64,000 nt of DNA, taken from contig NZ_VXLC01000031.1 in assembly GCF_008704205.1 (NCBI RefSeq), positions 1 through 64,000 of the forward strand, written 5' to 3'. How positions within the stretch are numbered: position 1 is the first letter of the stretch; every line of letters starts with the position of its first letter. Shown here one piece after another: positions 51,217 through 60,131 of the stretch. The position numbers and the translations under genes were made by a program. The notes under the pieces are model-generated. The model ran no database searches, had not been told where the DNA came from, and saw only the letters and a list, made by a program, of their open reading frames with translations. Origin of the DNA: Nocardia colli (GTDB taxonomy: Bacteria; Actinomycetota; Actinomycetes; Mycobacteriales; Mycobacteriaceae).

Positions 51217-52365
51217 ATGGGACTGGAGCTTGTGATTCCGTGGGTGACAGTTGAGACATTGACGCCGGGCGTCCTGTCGGTGGCGGCAGTGGGCGACGAG
51301 CCGCGCGGTTTCGCCGGCTGCCAACGGGTGTTGCAACGGCTGTTCGCGAAGACGCCCGCGCTTTATGACCATCTCAACGCGGTCGGCGTCTGCGATATCG
51401 TGCGCGCGGTGCGGGACCGGGCCGAAGACCTCGATCTGATCATCCCGACCCGTTCGGGTCCGCATCAACTGCTCGGACGCCCCGTCTTCGGGCTGGCGGG
51501 TGACGTACACGCGGTCCGAATGTGGTTGGGGCCCAGCAGTGCTGAGGTTCCGGCCGTGCGCCCGGCGACCGGCGCGATCTGGGACCTCGGCACCCAGACC
51601 TTGCAGCAGCCGAGCGGTATCACCAGCCTCACCGGCCTCGCGGCGGAAGAGTACGTGCCGACCATGTCCATCGCCGAGCTGTTCCAGCGGGCGCCGACGT
51701 TCGACCGGCACGCGGAGGTCCTCGACCTGCTCTACGACCCCCGTGCGGGGGACAAATTGCAGTTCGATGTCGCGGTGACCCAGGGATCCGGCCGGCCGGG
51801 GCGGTGGCGGATCACCCTGCGCGCCCGCGACGACGCCCGTACCCGCGGAGCGTGGCTGCTCATCGAGGACGTCACCTCGGCGGACGCACCCGCGGCCTGG
51901 ATGACTCTGGAGCGGGCCGGATTACGCGAGGCGCATCGCCGGGCGGGTACCCACCTGGCCGTCGTCCAGGTCGAGCACACGAGCATTTCGCACTGGCTCA
52001 CCGATCCGGTGCCGTGGATCCGGTGGGACTATCTGTTCCGGCCGGTGGACGTGTTCCACCCCGACGATCGCGAGCGGCTCGCCGCGGCCGGTGAGCATCT
52101 GATGTCGGGTGAGGCGGCCGAGGTCACCGTCCGGGCGCTGGGTTACGACGGCGGATACACCCTGACGTCGATGCTGCTCTATCCGTATCCGGGATACGCG
52201 AATCGAGAAATCGCCATCGCGGAGTTCGCGCGTGTGGACGACACCGAGCCGGCGTCGAACGGGCACGGTGTGGATGTGCCACTGCCGGAGTTCAGTTCGC
52301 CGGTCGGCTACGACGAGCAGTTGCGCCGCTCGTCCGGGCGGCGGGAGCGCGTCCCGACCTGGTGA
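51217..52365 (+). CDS. PAS-like sensor-type protein (DUF5593-like), unknown function
   Basis: 382 aa from ATG 51217; nearby GTGs are possible because no start has a clear ribosome-binding site. Residues 1-110 (PWVTVETLTPGVLSVAAVGDEPRGFAGCQRVLQRLF ... FGLAGDVHAVRMWLGP) resemble an actinobacterial DUF5593-type input domain. Later segments look PAS-like (AIWDLGTQTLQQPSGITSLTGL; WIRWDYLFRPVDVFHPDDRERLAAAGEHLMSGE). There is no output domain. It sits between the WhiB-like gene and the secretion operon and may sense a signal for either. Confidence 0.5.
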   Translation: MGLELVIPWVTVETLTPGVLSVAAVGDEPRGFAGCQRVLQRLFAKTPALYDHLNAVGVCDIVRAVRDRAEDLDLIIPTRSGPHQLLGRPVFGLAGDVHAVRMWLGPSSAEVPAVRPATGAIWDLGTQTLQQPSGITSLTGLAAEEYVPTMSIAELFQRAPTFDRHAEVLDLLYDPRAGDKLQFDVAVTQGSGRPGRWRITLRARDDARTRGAWLLIEDVTSADAPAAWMTLERAGLREAHRRAGTHLAVVQVEHTSISHWLTDPVPWIRWDYLFRPVDVFHPDDRERLAAAGEHLMSGEAAEVTVRALGYDGGYTLTSMLLYPYPGYANREIAIAEFARVDDTEPASNGHGVDVPLPEFSSPVGYDEQLRRSSGRRERVPTW

Positions 52366-52370
52366 CCCAT

Positions 52371-52383
52371 TGTCACCACTGGT
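52371..52383. promoter_or_regulatory. TGTCACCACTGGT element upstream of tcpC-like gene
   Basis: Exact 13-mer copy of 50947-50959, continuing here as GGGAATACC, 46 nt upstream of the first secretion gene. The ACCA/TGGT arms form a small dyad. Confidence 0.55.
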
Positions 52384-52428
52384 GGGAATACCGGATAGGT
52401 GGGGCTGGCGGCGCTCTCTACGATTTCG

Positions 52429-53433
52429 ATGGTGAGGACTATTGTCGGCAAACAGCGGGATTCGGGTGAGGTTTTGCTTCACCGGATGGCCGCGCGCCGC
52501 CGGCGGGAGAATGTATCGGTCGCGGTGCTCGTCGTACTCGCGGTGCTCGGCGGCGGCCGGGCGATCTTCGATTTGGTTTCCTCGGATACGCCGAGTGATA
52601 CCAGCGCCGCGACGGCGTCGACGGTGGGGCATGCATATCTGGCGACGTCGTTTGCCGAAGAGTTCGTCACCGCATATTTGAGTTCGGTTACCGGACAACA
52701 GGATCGGATCGCGGAATATCTCGGGACCCAGCAGCGCGTCACTTTACCGGCCGTCGCCCGGGAGGTCTCCGATCCAATGGTCGTGTATGTATCGCGCGCG
52801 TTATCGGATCGCGGTGTGGAGATATGGTCGGTGACCGTTTCGGTCCGGGTCGCGACGATCGGCGCGACGACCGGGACCACCCGCGAATTCTATCGGGTAT
52901 CGGTGTCGGTGATCGAAGGCAGGCTGCGGGCAATCGCACTGCCCTCGGTGGTCGAGCCGCCGGCCAGGGCGCCGGTCCTCGCACTGACGTATACCACGCC
53001 GTGCGCACAGGATTCGCCGCTGACCCAGGTCGCCTCCGGCTTTCTCGCCGCATTCCTCACCGGCACCGGTGACGTGTCGCGCTATACGACATCGGCGGCG
53101 GGGATCAGCGCACTGCGCCCCGCGCCGTTCGCCGGGGTCGATTCGGTCACGGTGCTGGCCGACGACGCGGGTTGCGGTGCCGGCGGTTCGACGGCGAAGG
53201 TGCTGGCCACCGTGGACCCCAAGCGGAACAACGAAGCGGCGACGACGCTCGCCTACCCACTGACGATGGTGCGCAGCGCGGGGCAGTGGCAGGTGGCGTC
53301 CGTGGATCCCGTTCCGGCGCTGACGAATCCGCTCGCGGTCGTCGGCGGCAAGCCGGACTCGGCCGGCCCGGCCGGTGTCTCCACCACCACGCGTTCGCCG
53401 ACGGTGCAGATACCGCCGCCGGTGCAGAAGTAG
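52429..53433 (+). CDS. TcpC-like conjugal transfer protein (VirB8-type)
   Basis: 334 aa from ATG 52429. Cytoplasmic basic tail, one transmembrane helix (VSVAVLVVLAVLGGGRAIFDLV, near 25-46), then two NTF2-like domains typical of TcpC: FAEEFVTAYLSSVTGQQDRIAEYLG ... REFYRVSVSVIEGRLRAIALP, and SPLTQVASGFLAAFLTGTGDVSRYTT ... YPLTMVRSAGQWQVASVDPVP. It forms a scaffold of Gram-positive type IV secretion machines. First gene of the module. Confidence 0.8.
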   Translation: MVRTIVGKQRDSGEVLLHRMAARRRRENVSVAVLVVLAVLGGGRAIFDLVSSDTPSDTSAATASTVGHAYLATSFAEEFVTAYLSSVTGQQDRIAEYLGTQQRVTLPAVAREVSDPMVVYVSRALSDRGVEIWSVTVSVRVATIGATTGTTREFYRVSVSVIEGRLRAIALPSVVEPPARAPVLALTYTTPCAQDSPLTQVASGFLAAFLTGTGDVSRYTTSAAGISALRPAPFAGVDSVTVLADDAGCGAGGSTAKVLATVDPKRNNEAATTLAYPLTMVRSAGQWQVASVDPVPALTNPLAVVGGKPDSAGPAGVSTTTRSPTVQIPPPVQK

Positions 53434-53453
53434 CACGAGAAGGGTTGCGTCCC

Positions 53454-53720
53454 ATGAACAATACCGGCGCCGTTTTGTACAACGTGATGATGTACTTCCG
53501 TGCCTTCGGCTTGATCGGCATCGCCATCGCGGGCATGTGGGCGGTGTTCAGCGAGGTCGGCAAGGGCAAAGAGAACATGTCGATGCTCAAGACATTGAGC
53601 ATTCTGGCCGGCACGCTGGTCGCGGCGATCGTTTTCATCGTGCTGCCGACGATGGTGAACTACATTCGCAGCGATTTCTCGACGATTGTTCCCGACCATC
53701 CGATCGGAGGCTACCGATGA
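53454..53720 (+). CDS. small two-helix membrane protein of the T4SS module
   Basis: 88 aa from ATG 53454. Two hydrophobic helices (VMMYFRAFGLIGIAIAGMWAVF and TLSILAGTLVAAIVFIVLPTMV) flank a short charged loop (SEVGKGKENMSM), like VirB2/TrbC-sized or accessory channel proteins. Its stop overlaps the next start (ATGA). Placement between TcpC- and TcpE-like genes supports a secretion role. Confidence 0.7.
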   Translation: MNNTGAVLYNVMMYFRAFGLIGIAIAGMWAVFSEVGKGKENMSMLKTLSILAGTLVAAIVFIVLPTMVNYIRSDFSTIVPDHPIGGYR

Positions 53721-54187
53721 TCCAAGAAATCAAGGTTTTCACGCCGATCAAACGAGTTCCGATCGTTGTCGGAAAATTGCAGAACGGGGACCGTATTCCG
53801 TTCGGTCCCTATACGTTGCCGCAGATCGCGGTAGCGGTGGTATTGATGCTCGGCACTGCGGTATGCGCGATGAACCTGCCGGGGAATCCCGCGTTCATCT
53901 TCGCGATCGGCGTCATTCTGACCGTCTTGACGGTGCTGGTCGTCGGTCGCGTGCCGTATACCGGTATCCGGATATCCTCGCGGGCGTTCTGGCTCGGCCG
54001 GCTGGTCTGCTATCGGAAACCGGTATCCGCGTCGGGTATTCCACTGGAGACGGATTCGATCCGGCATACCATTTTGATCGAACCGTCCGTGGTGCTACTG
54101 CTTTCCGCAGACGATGTCGCGGTATCGTCGGCCAACGGGGCCGGCCCGGTCGACGGGAACGGCCACCGCACCGAGTTCGCGGGGTAG
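53717..54187 (+). CDS. TcpE/PrgI-family conjugation membrane protein
   Basis: 156 aa from ATG 53717. Short cytoplasmic start (IKVFTPIKRVPIVVGKLQNGDRIPFGPYTLPQ), two adjacent transmembrane helices (IAVAVVLMLGTAVCAMNL and AFIFAIGVILTVLTVLVVG), then a cytoplasmic tail. This matches PrgI/TcpE/SCO6880-N-type proteins that couple the VirB4 ATPase to the membrane. Follows the small membrane protein with 4-nt overlap and precedes the ATPase by 5 nt. Confidence 0.75.
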   Translation: MIQEIKVFTPIKRVPIVVGKLQNGDRIPFGPYTLPQIAVAVVLMLGTAVCAMNLPGNPAFIFAIGVILTVLTVLVVGRVPYTGIRISSRAFWLGRLVCYRKPVSASGIPLETDSIRHTILIEPSVVLLLSADDVAVSSANGAGPVDGNGHRTEFAG

Positions 54188-54192
54188 CACCG

Positions 54193-56721
54193 ATGACGCT
54201 CGGACGAGACCTCCAGCCGACGGCGGCGATCCGGGGCAACCTCCAGTTCACCCGCGCGGGATTGGTCACTGCCACCTACTTCATCAATCCGCTCGGGTAC
54301 GGCTTGCGGAAGGCCGGCGATAAGTTCGATGTCAAAGCGGCGCACCACGCGCTGATCAACAATCTGCCCAACGGTTCGTTGTTACTCGGCATCCAGGCCC
54401 ATCTCAATACGCTGGACGTGCTGTCCAAGATGGTCGAGGGTGTCGACCTCGACGAGCACGAAGACTACGCGGACGAGGTGGTCGCGTCGTTCGAGCGGGT
54501 CCGGGCGATCATGCCGCAGACCCGTATCTATCTGTTGTCGATGCCGGTGGGCACCACCAATCTCGCCTTCTCCGCGGTGTCGCGGCTGTGGCGCGGCCGG
54601 AACACGACCGTCGACGCCATGGCGATCTCGCGGGCCGAGCTGGACACCTATGACACCCAGGCGAACAAGATTCTGTCCCGGATCGGTGGCGACTTCGATC
54701 CGGTTCCGGTGCCCGCGGCGCTGTTCCAGTGGCTGTGGGAGCACTTCCTTTCCCGCGGCGCGATCGGCCAGCCTGCGGCGCCGACGCGCCCGGGCGCGCT
54801 GGACGACGCGACAGCGGCGGTGTTCGGTTCGGCCGCGCTGGACGAGGGCGCCCAGACCGACTCCAAACGGCGACTTCGGCCGTCGTTCGTGCCGGTGGTC
54901 AAGATCGTCCAGCCGGAGCTCGAGCAGCGACCGTCGTACCAGACCATGCTCACCCCACGTTCGTTCCCGTACTCCGGGATGGCCTTTCCCGGTGGCAGTG
55001 AATTCCTCAGCGGGTTGGAGGGCATGACCGGCATCACCGTCGACTGGGGTATGCGGGTATCGGCGCGCCCCGCCGAACAGGTACTGAAGAACAACGAGCT
55101 GAGCCTGCGCCGCCTGGGCGAGCAGATGGAACAGCGGGACAAGGAAGTGTCCTTCGCGCAGAACACGCTGATGTCGAAGGCACAGATGCTCGGCGAGTAC
55201 AACAACCACTTCGAAGTCAACGATGGCGAATCCGAGGTGTCGTTCACGACGGTGATCGCGGTCGGCGGGCCGTCTCGCGATATGACGTTGGAGGCCGTCA
55301 GCGAGATCAAGCGCCGGTACAAGCGATTCCAGGTCGAGCTGGTCGCGCCGGTCGGTGCGCAGGTCGATCTGTGGTCGATGCTGATTCCCGGCAGTCCGCG
55401 GCGGCGGGCATTCGACGACTTCGCGCACATCATCCCCTCGGACATGTGGGCCGGTTTCGTCCCGTTCATCACCAACCAGATCGGTGACGACACCGGTCCG
55501 GTGATCGGGGTCAATCTGTTGTCCGGTCAGTTCGAGCCGATCCACTTCGGCATCATGGAAGCCGCGCTGCACGATATGTCCGCGTCGTTCGCGGTGACCG
55601 GCGAGCTGGGCTCGGGCAAGTCTTACTTCTTGAAATTGATGGCAGTGCTCGTGCATGACATGGGCGGCCAATTCCTGGCTATCGACCGCAGCCAGGTCGG
55701 CGAGTGGGAACACTTCGCGTCCGCGATCGACGACGCGGTCATCATCGACCTGGCGGATCCGACGGTGTCGCTGGATCCGTTGCGGATGTTCGACCCCAAG
55801 GTCGCGGGGGAGCGGGCTCTGGACTCGGTCCTGCCGCTGCTCGACCTCTCGCCGACCGCGGGCGCCGGCGCGGTCGCCAGCAACCTGCTGACCCCGAAAG
55901 GCATTGCCGAGCATGGCATTCGAAGCCTGCTCGACCTGTTCACCGTGGTCCGGCGGTTGTCCGCCGAGTATCCGAGCACCGCGGAGTACGCGGATCTGGC
56001 GGCTCGGCTCGGCACGATCGTGGATCGGGTGCCGGTGCTGTTCGACATGACTTTGCCGCCGCTGCGACTCGACGCAGCCGCGACCGTGGTGCGCAGCCAT
56101 AATGTCGCGCTGCCCTCCGCCGAGGAGCTCACCACACCGCACCTCTACAGCCGGTTGCCGCTGACCAAGCGGCTCGGCACCGCGCTGTACGAGTTGATCG
56201 GCGTCGCGGCGCGGGAGGCGTTTCTGGTCGACAACGGCCGGTTCGGCCTGCTGGTCGGGGACGAGGCGCACCATTTCACCCGGACGCCGGTCGGCGCCGC
56301 GGTGACCTCCGATTTCAGCCGGGACGGCCGCAAGCACCTGGCCGCCATCGGACTGGCCTCGCATGATCCGGCGACCGACTTTCACGGTGCGGCGCACAAT
56401 CTGATCCCGAACCGGTTCGTGTTCCGTCAACGTGACGAAACGTTGGCGCGTAACAGCCTGGAGTGGCTCGGCGTCGATCTGAAGGAATCGCCGTTCCTGC
56501 TGCCGATGCTGCGCGAAGACACCTCGCCGCCGATCGGCCCCGGACGGAAGGTACCGGAGGAACGGCGCGGCGAGATGTTCATGCGCGACGCGCTCAGCCG
56601 CATCGGCCGCGGCAAGGTGCTCGGCCCGGCGCGTGCCGACCGAGGCGCGGTGATCACCAGCACCCCCGCCGTCGTCAGCAAGCTCCCCCGTTCGACGCTG
56701 GAGAAACAGGGCGTGCGATGA
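54193..56721 (+). CDS. VirB4/TcpF-type T4SS ATPase
   Basis: 842 aa from ATG 54193. Walker A ELGSGKSY near residue 475 and Walker B LLVGDEAHHF near 690. The N-terminal half (LGIQAHLNTLDVLSKMVEGVD ... ISRAELDTYDTQANKILSRI) is the VirB4-type N-domain. The motor core is complete (IDRSQVGEWEHF, DPLRMFDPKVAGERALDSVLPLLDL, RQRDETLARNSLEWLGVD). It energises substrate or subunit transport. The stop overlaps the next gene as ATGA. Confidence 0.88.
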   Translation: MTLGRDLQPTAAIRGNLQFTRAGLVTATYFINPLGYGLRKAGDKFDVKAAHHALINNLPNGSLLLGIQAHLNTLDVLSKMVEGVDLDEHEDYADEVVASFERVRAIMPQTRIYLLSMPVGTTNLAFSAVSRLWRGRNTTVDAMAISRAELDTYDTQANKILSRIGGDFDPVPVPAALFQWLWEHFLSRGAIGQPAAPTRPGALDDATAAVFGSAALDEGAQTDSKRRLRPSFVPVVKIVQPELEQRPSYQTMLTPRSFPYSGMAFPGGSEFLSGLEGMTGITVDWGMRVSARPAEQVLKNNELSLRRLGEQMEQRDKEVSFAQNTLMSKAQMLGEYNNHFEVNDGESEVSFTTVIAVGGPSRDMTLEAVSEIKRRYKRFQVELVAPVGAQVDLWSMLIPGSPRRRAFDDFAHIIPSDMWAGFVPFITNQIGDDTGPVIGVNLLSGQFEPIHFGIMEAALHDMSASFAVTGELGSGKSYFLKLMAVLVHDMGGQFLAIDRSQVGEWEHFASAIDDAVIIDLADPTVSLDPLRMFDPKVAGERALDSVLPLLDLSPTAGAGAVASNLLTPKGIAEHGIRSLLDLFTVVRRLSAEYPSTAEYADLAARLGTIVDRVPVLFDMTLPPLRLDAAATVVRSHNVALPSAEELTTPHLYSRLPLTKRLGTALYELIGVAAREAFLVDNGRFGLLVGDEAHHFTRTPVGAAVTSDFSRDGRKHLAAIGLASHDPATDFHGAAHNLIPNRFVFRQRDETLARNSLEWLGVDLKESPFLLPMLREDTSPPIGPGRKVPEERRGEMFMRDALSRIGRGKVLGPARADRGAVITSTPAVVSKLPRSTLEKQGVR

Positions 56722-59168
56722 CGATTCCGGCACGCGAGAGACCTTTGGACGCAAGGCAACTCGAATTGTGGGACCCGGCGCGCTGGCGACCGGGTGTGTT
56801 GTTCCTCAGGTGCCGCACCTGGGCGATGGCGACCCGACGCCGGCGCTGGACGGTGCGGCTTGTCGCGGCGGTCTTCGTGTTGATCGTGTTCCCCTGTGTC
56901 CTCGGCGCGGTCGCCACCGCGCAGACCGGAGCATCGATCCCGTCGAACGCCGGCGGCAACAGTGCACTGAATTGGATGGATGTCCGGGACACCTCCGGCG
57001 TGCCGGTATCGCGCTACTTCTTCACCAGCGACTCGGGCAGCCTGCTCGACCCCGCGGGCATCGTGCTCTCCACGCTGATCAATCTCGAATTCGCGGGGTG
57101 GTTGGTGATTGTCACCTCATCGATCTGGCTGATCGGCTACGTGATGAGCTATCAGTGGCTGGACATGTTCAGTAAGCCGTTGCGCGGGGCGGCGGAGGGC
57201 TTCAGCAGTCAGCTCGCGACGCCGTTGATGTTGGCGACCGGCGTGACGATCGGCGCGTTCTTCGTCGGCTGGTTCGTAGTGCGTGGATATTACGCCAAGG
57301 CGACGTCGCAGATCGTGACGATGTTCGCCGTGGCAGTGTTCGGGCCGGTGTTCCTGGCGGAGCCGCTGGCGAACGCGCTGTCGTCGGGTGGGGTGGTGGC
57401 GCAGGGACGTGACATGGGTTTGTCGGTGGCCGCCGGGTTGAACGGCGACAACAATCCGAATCCGCACGAACTGGTGGCCACCATGCAGACCCAGATGGCG
57501 GACCAGTGGGTGCGTAAACCCTTGCAGGTGTGGAACTTCGGGCACGTCATCGACGCGCGGCCGGCCTGCGGTTCGGCGTGGACCGCTGGGATCGCCGCGG
57601 GCAACGACAAAATGGTGCACAACGGTATAGTCGCGTGTCAGGACCCCCAGGCCGTCGCAGCGATGCGACACGCCACGGTCGGACAGCTCGGTTCGGGCTT
57701 CGCGCTGTTGTTCGGCGGCGGAATTCTGCTGCTGTTCGCCGTGTACCTGTGCCTCAAGCTGATGAAGGCCGTGCTGGATGCGGTGTATCACTCCTTCTTG
57801 GCGATTCTCGGATTCGTCGCTGGCGGGTACATCTACGGGCCGACCCAGACCTTCTTGATACGCAGTGTGGTCGACGTCTTCATGGCGGGCGCGAAGGTGG
57901 GGGGCTATACCATCGCCACGGGCGGCTACCTGATATTGATCGGCAATGTATTCACTCAGGCGGGCGACGACGGCGTCATGAAGGTGCTGCTGATCGGTGC
58001 GTTCGTCGAGCTGGTCGCGATCTTCCAGTTACGCGAACTCGGAAAGCGCTTCAAAGGTGCCTCGGAATGGATAGCGAACCGGATTTCGCAGCAGGCGCAG
58101 GGACCGAATACCCGCAGCGGCGGGGGTGGAGGTGGCGGCGGAGGTGGCGGAAGTGGCGGCGGTGGGCGCGCGCTCGGCATGGGATCGAGTGGGGGCGGCC
58201 ATAGTTCGGGTCTCGGGCTGTTGACCCTGCTCGCCGCGAGTCAGGCGGTCGGCGGTTCGACGCCGGTCGAGCGCCTCCTCGGTATCCGCGACCCGCTCAA
58301 GTACAAGTCGCGGCTCGGGCAGGCGGGGTGGGATGCCCAGATGACCGCGTGGTCGAAGATCGGCCCACAATACGAGGTCTCCTACTGGGTCCATGAACAG
58401 ATAGTCGATTCGGCGCGCCGCGCGTTCGCCGATCCGACCAAGTTCCAGGTGGGCAATTCCATTGTCGGCAACCGCCGCCGAATGTCGATCATCGGCGGCG
58501 GCGGCCTCGATACGGCCAGAGGCGCGATAGGGGTACTGGACGGCATGCGGAAGGACGGCAATATCCCGATCGAAAAGCTATGGGCAGGACTGCATATGAA
58601 CGGCTTCTCGCCCGAGGTCAACCAGCGCGCTTACGCCGCGTACAGCCAGGTGATGGGTAGAGCCGAGGATGAGCAGCTCCGGTTCGGTCCGGTGTCGAAC
58701 GCGGTCAGTGCGATGGACTACTTCATCAAGGGTCCTGGTCGCGATCCGTATCGTCTGGCGATGGTCGAGAGCACGGTGGCCGACTGGGCAAGCAATGTCC
58801 AAGCGTGGCCGATCAGTACGGCACATCAACGGCTCGCACGGACGTACATGGCCAACCCGACAGACGCGATGCTGGAGAATCTGCGCAATATTGCCGGAGG
58901 CCGTGGTACCGGGGTAGTCGGCGGCGTCACGCTGGATCGAGAGCAAGCACAACGGGTGATGAGTTGGATCGGCAACGAGCGCGCGCAGGACGCGGTCGAG
59001 GCGATGGCGAATCTGTTGAGCATGCCGGAAGGAACGCTCGACTCGGTGGCCGCCGACCGGCATATCACCCGGCTCCAGCGAGCCATCTCCGAGGGCGCGT
59101 CGGACGACCTGTCCATGACCGGTGTGCGTAGAACCGGATACAACTCGGCGCCTGCGCCACCACCCTGA
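56718..59168 (+). CDS. VirB6/TrbL-like polytopic channel protein with long cytoplasmic tail
   Basis: 816 aa from ATG 56718. Residues 45-420 hold about seven to eight transmembrane helices (LVAAVFVLIVFPCVLGAV, FAGWLVIVTSSIWLIGYVM, LATPLMLATGVTIGAFFVGWFV, VTMFAVAVFGPVFLAEPL, FALLFGGGILLLFAVYLCLK, VLLIGAFVELVAIF). An extracytoplasmic loop has two cysteines (RPACGSAW, IVACQDPQ). A glycine-rich hinge (about 469-491) leads to a 320-residue soluble helical domain. This is the presumed inner-membrane pore of the secretion system. Confidence 0.75.
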   Translation: MTIPARERPLDARQLELWDPARWRPGVLFLRCRTWAMATRRRRWTVRLVAAVFVLIVFPCVLGAVATAQTGASIPSNAGGNSALNWMDVRDTSGVPVSRYFFTSDSGSLLDPAGIVLSTLINLEFAGWLVIVTSSIWLIGYVMSYQWLDMFSKPLRGAAEGFSSQLATPLMLATGVTIGAFFVGWFVVRGYYAKATSQIVTMFAVAVFGPVFLAEPLANALSSGGVVAQGRDMGLSVAAGLNGDNNPNPHELVATMQTQMADQWVRKPLQVWNFGHVIDARPACGSAWTAGIAAGNDKMVHNGIVACQDPQAVAAMRHATVGQLGSGFALLFGGGILLLFAVYLCLKLMKAVLDAVYHSFLAILGFVAGGYIYGPTQTFLIRSVVDVFMAGAKVGGYTIATGGYLILIGNVFTQAGDDGVMKVLLIGAFVELVAIFQLRELGKRFKGASEWIANRISQQAQGPNTRSGGGGGGGGGGGSGGGGRALGMGSSGGGHSSGLGLLTLLAASQAVGGSTPVERLLGIRDPLKYKSRLGQAGWDAQMTAWSKIGPQYEVSYWVHEQIVDSARRAFADPTKFQVGNSIVGNRRRMSIIGGGGLDTARGAIGVLDGMRKDGNIPIEKLWAGLHMNGFSPEVNQRAYAAYSQVMGRAEDEQLRFGPVSNAVSAMDYFIKGPGRDPYRLAMVESTVADWASNVQAWPISTAHQRLARTYMANPTDAMLENLRNIAGGRGTGVVGGVTLDREQAQRVMSWIGNERAQDAVEAMANLLSMPEGTLDSVAADRHITRLQRAISEGASDDLSMTGVRRTGYNSAPAPPP

Positions 59169-59240
59169 TGATTCCGGCACCGCTGTGCCGCGCACTGAAC
59201 GGGCAGCCCGGTATCGGGGTTTGCCAGCTAGAGAGGCCAC

Positions 59241-60131
59241 GTGAAGAAACGACTGCTGATCGTCATGATCATGGGCGGGATAGGGCTCACGTTCGCGATC
59301 GTCGCGGTGATTGCCGGTGGCATCGGATCGAATGTGGTCACGGGCCTGAACGATCAATGTGATAGCGCGATCGGTCCGTCCGGCGCCGGTATGACGTCGC
59401 CGCGTCCGGTCGGCACGCCGGTGCAGACCGGCGGCGCACGGGAGCGGTCCGGCGGCGGCACTGCTGAGCCGACGGCTAATCCGTATGCGGGACTGACCTT
59501 CGCGCCCGACGACACGACTGTGCCCGACTGGTATCGCAAGTGTGCGGAGGCGATGAAAATCGCGCCCTATCAACAAGGTTCGCTGTACGACACAAACAGC
59601 GGTCCGGCGGTCGACTGCGCGCGGGTGCTGGCCCTGGCACAGCTGAATTCCGCGGCGCCGGCGGGTGCGACCGAGGCGAGCGTTCAGGCGGCCGGGGCCG
59701 TGGTTTCCCGCTTCGTGGTCTACCAGGCATCGGCCGCCGCGTTGACGGGACGCTGTGCGGTCGAGGCGCGCGCCGACAGCACCGAGGTAAGCGTCCCGGC
59801 ACCGAACGCCTGGGCTGTTCCGGATACCGCGGTGACACGCAACGGTTGCGGGACCGCGGCGGGGTCCGTCGCGAGCCGGAGCCCGGCGCCGACCGTGTTG
59901 CCCGCGACGATCGCGGATCAGGGCAAATGTGGCCTGCGGGTGGATCTTTCGGCGGTTTCGGCCGGGGACCTGGTCTTCGGCGGATTCCGCGACAACGCAC
60001 CGACCGAGGTCGGTATCGCGGTCGACGCGACGGACATGGTGACCAGCGATCGAACGGGACGTTTTGTGCTGCGGCCGATCGCGGACGCCGGTGACGTTCG
60101 GGTGAAACGGATGCTCAGGAGTGTGCTGTGA
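59241..60131 (+). CDS. membrane-anchored exported protein, degenerate NlpC/P60-like
   Basis: 296 aa from GTG 59241. N-terminal anchor (LLIVMIMGGIGLTFAIVAVIAGGI), then an exported part with cysteines (QCDSAIG, YRKCAEAM, VDCARVL, GRCAVEA, RNGCGTA, GKCGLRV). The end SAGDLVFGGFRDNAPTEVGIAVDATDMV resembles the PGDLVFF...HVGIYVG half of NlpC/P60 enzymes, but the DCSG and catalytic His motifs are missing. The stop overlaps the next start. Possibly a structural partner of the following peptidase. Confidence 0.6.
   Translation: MKKRLLIVMIMGGIGLTFAIVAVIAGGIGSNVVTGLNDQCDSAIGPSGAGMTSPRPVGTPVQTGGARERSGGGTAEPTANPYAGLTFAPDDTTVPDWYRKCAEAMKIAPYQQGSLYDTNSGPAVDCARVLALAQLNSAAPAGATEASVQAAGAVVSRFVVYQASAAALTGRCAVEARADSTEVSVPAPNAWAVPDTAVTRNGCGTAAGSVASRSPAPTVLPATIADQGKCGLRVDLSAVSAGDLVFGGFRDNAPTEVGIAVDATDMVTSDRTGRFVLRPIADAGDVRVKRMLRSVL

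Noticed and set aside
54382..56754. 790-codon open frame antisense to the VirB4 gene
   Set aside because: The plus strand encodes a full VirB4 ATPase with Walker motifs; the antisense translation is Arg/His/Gln-rich and domainless.
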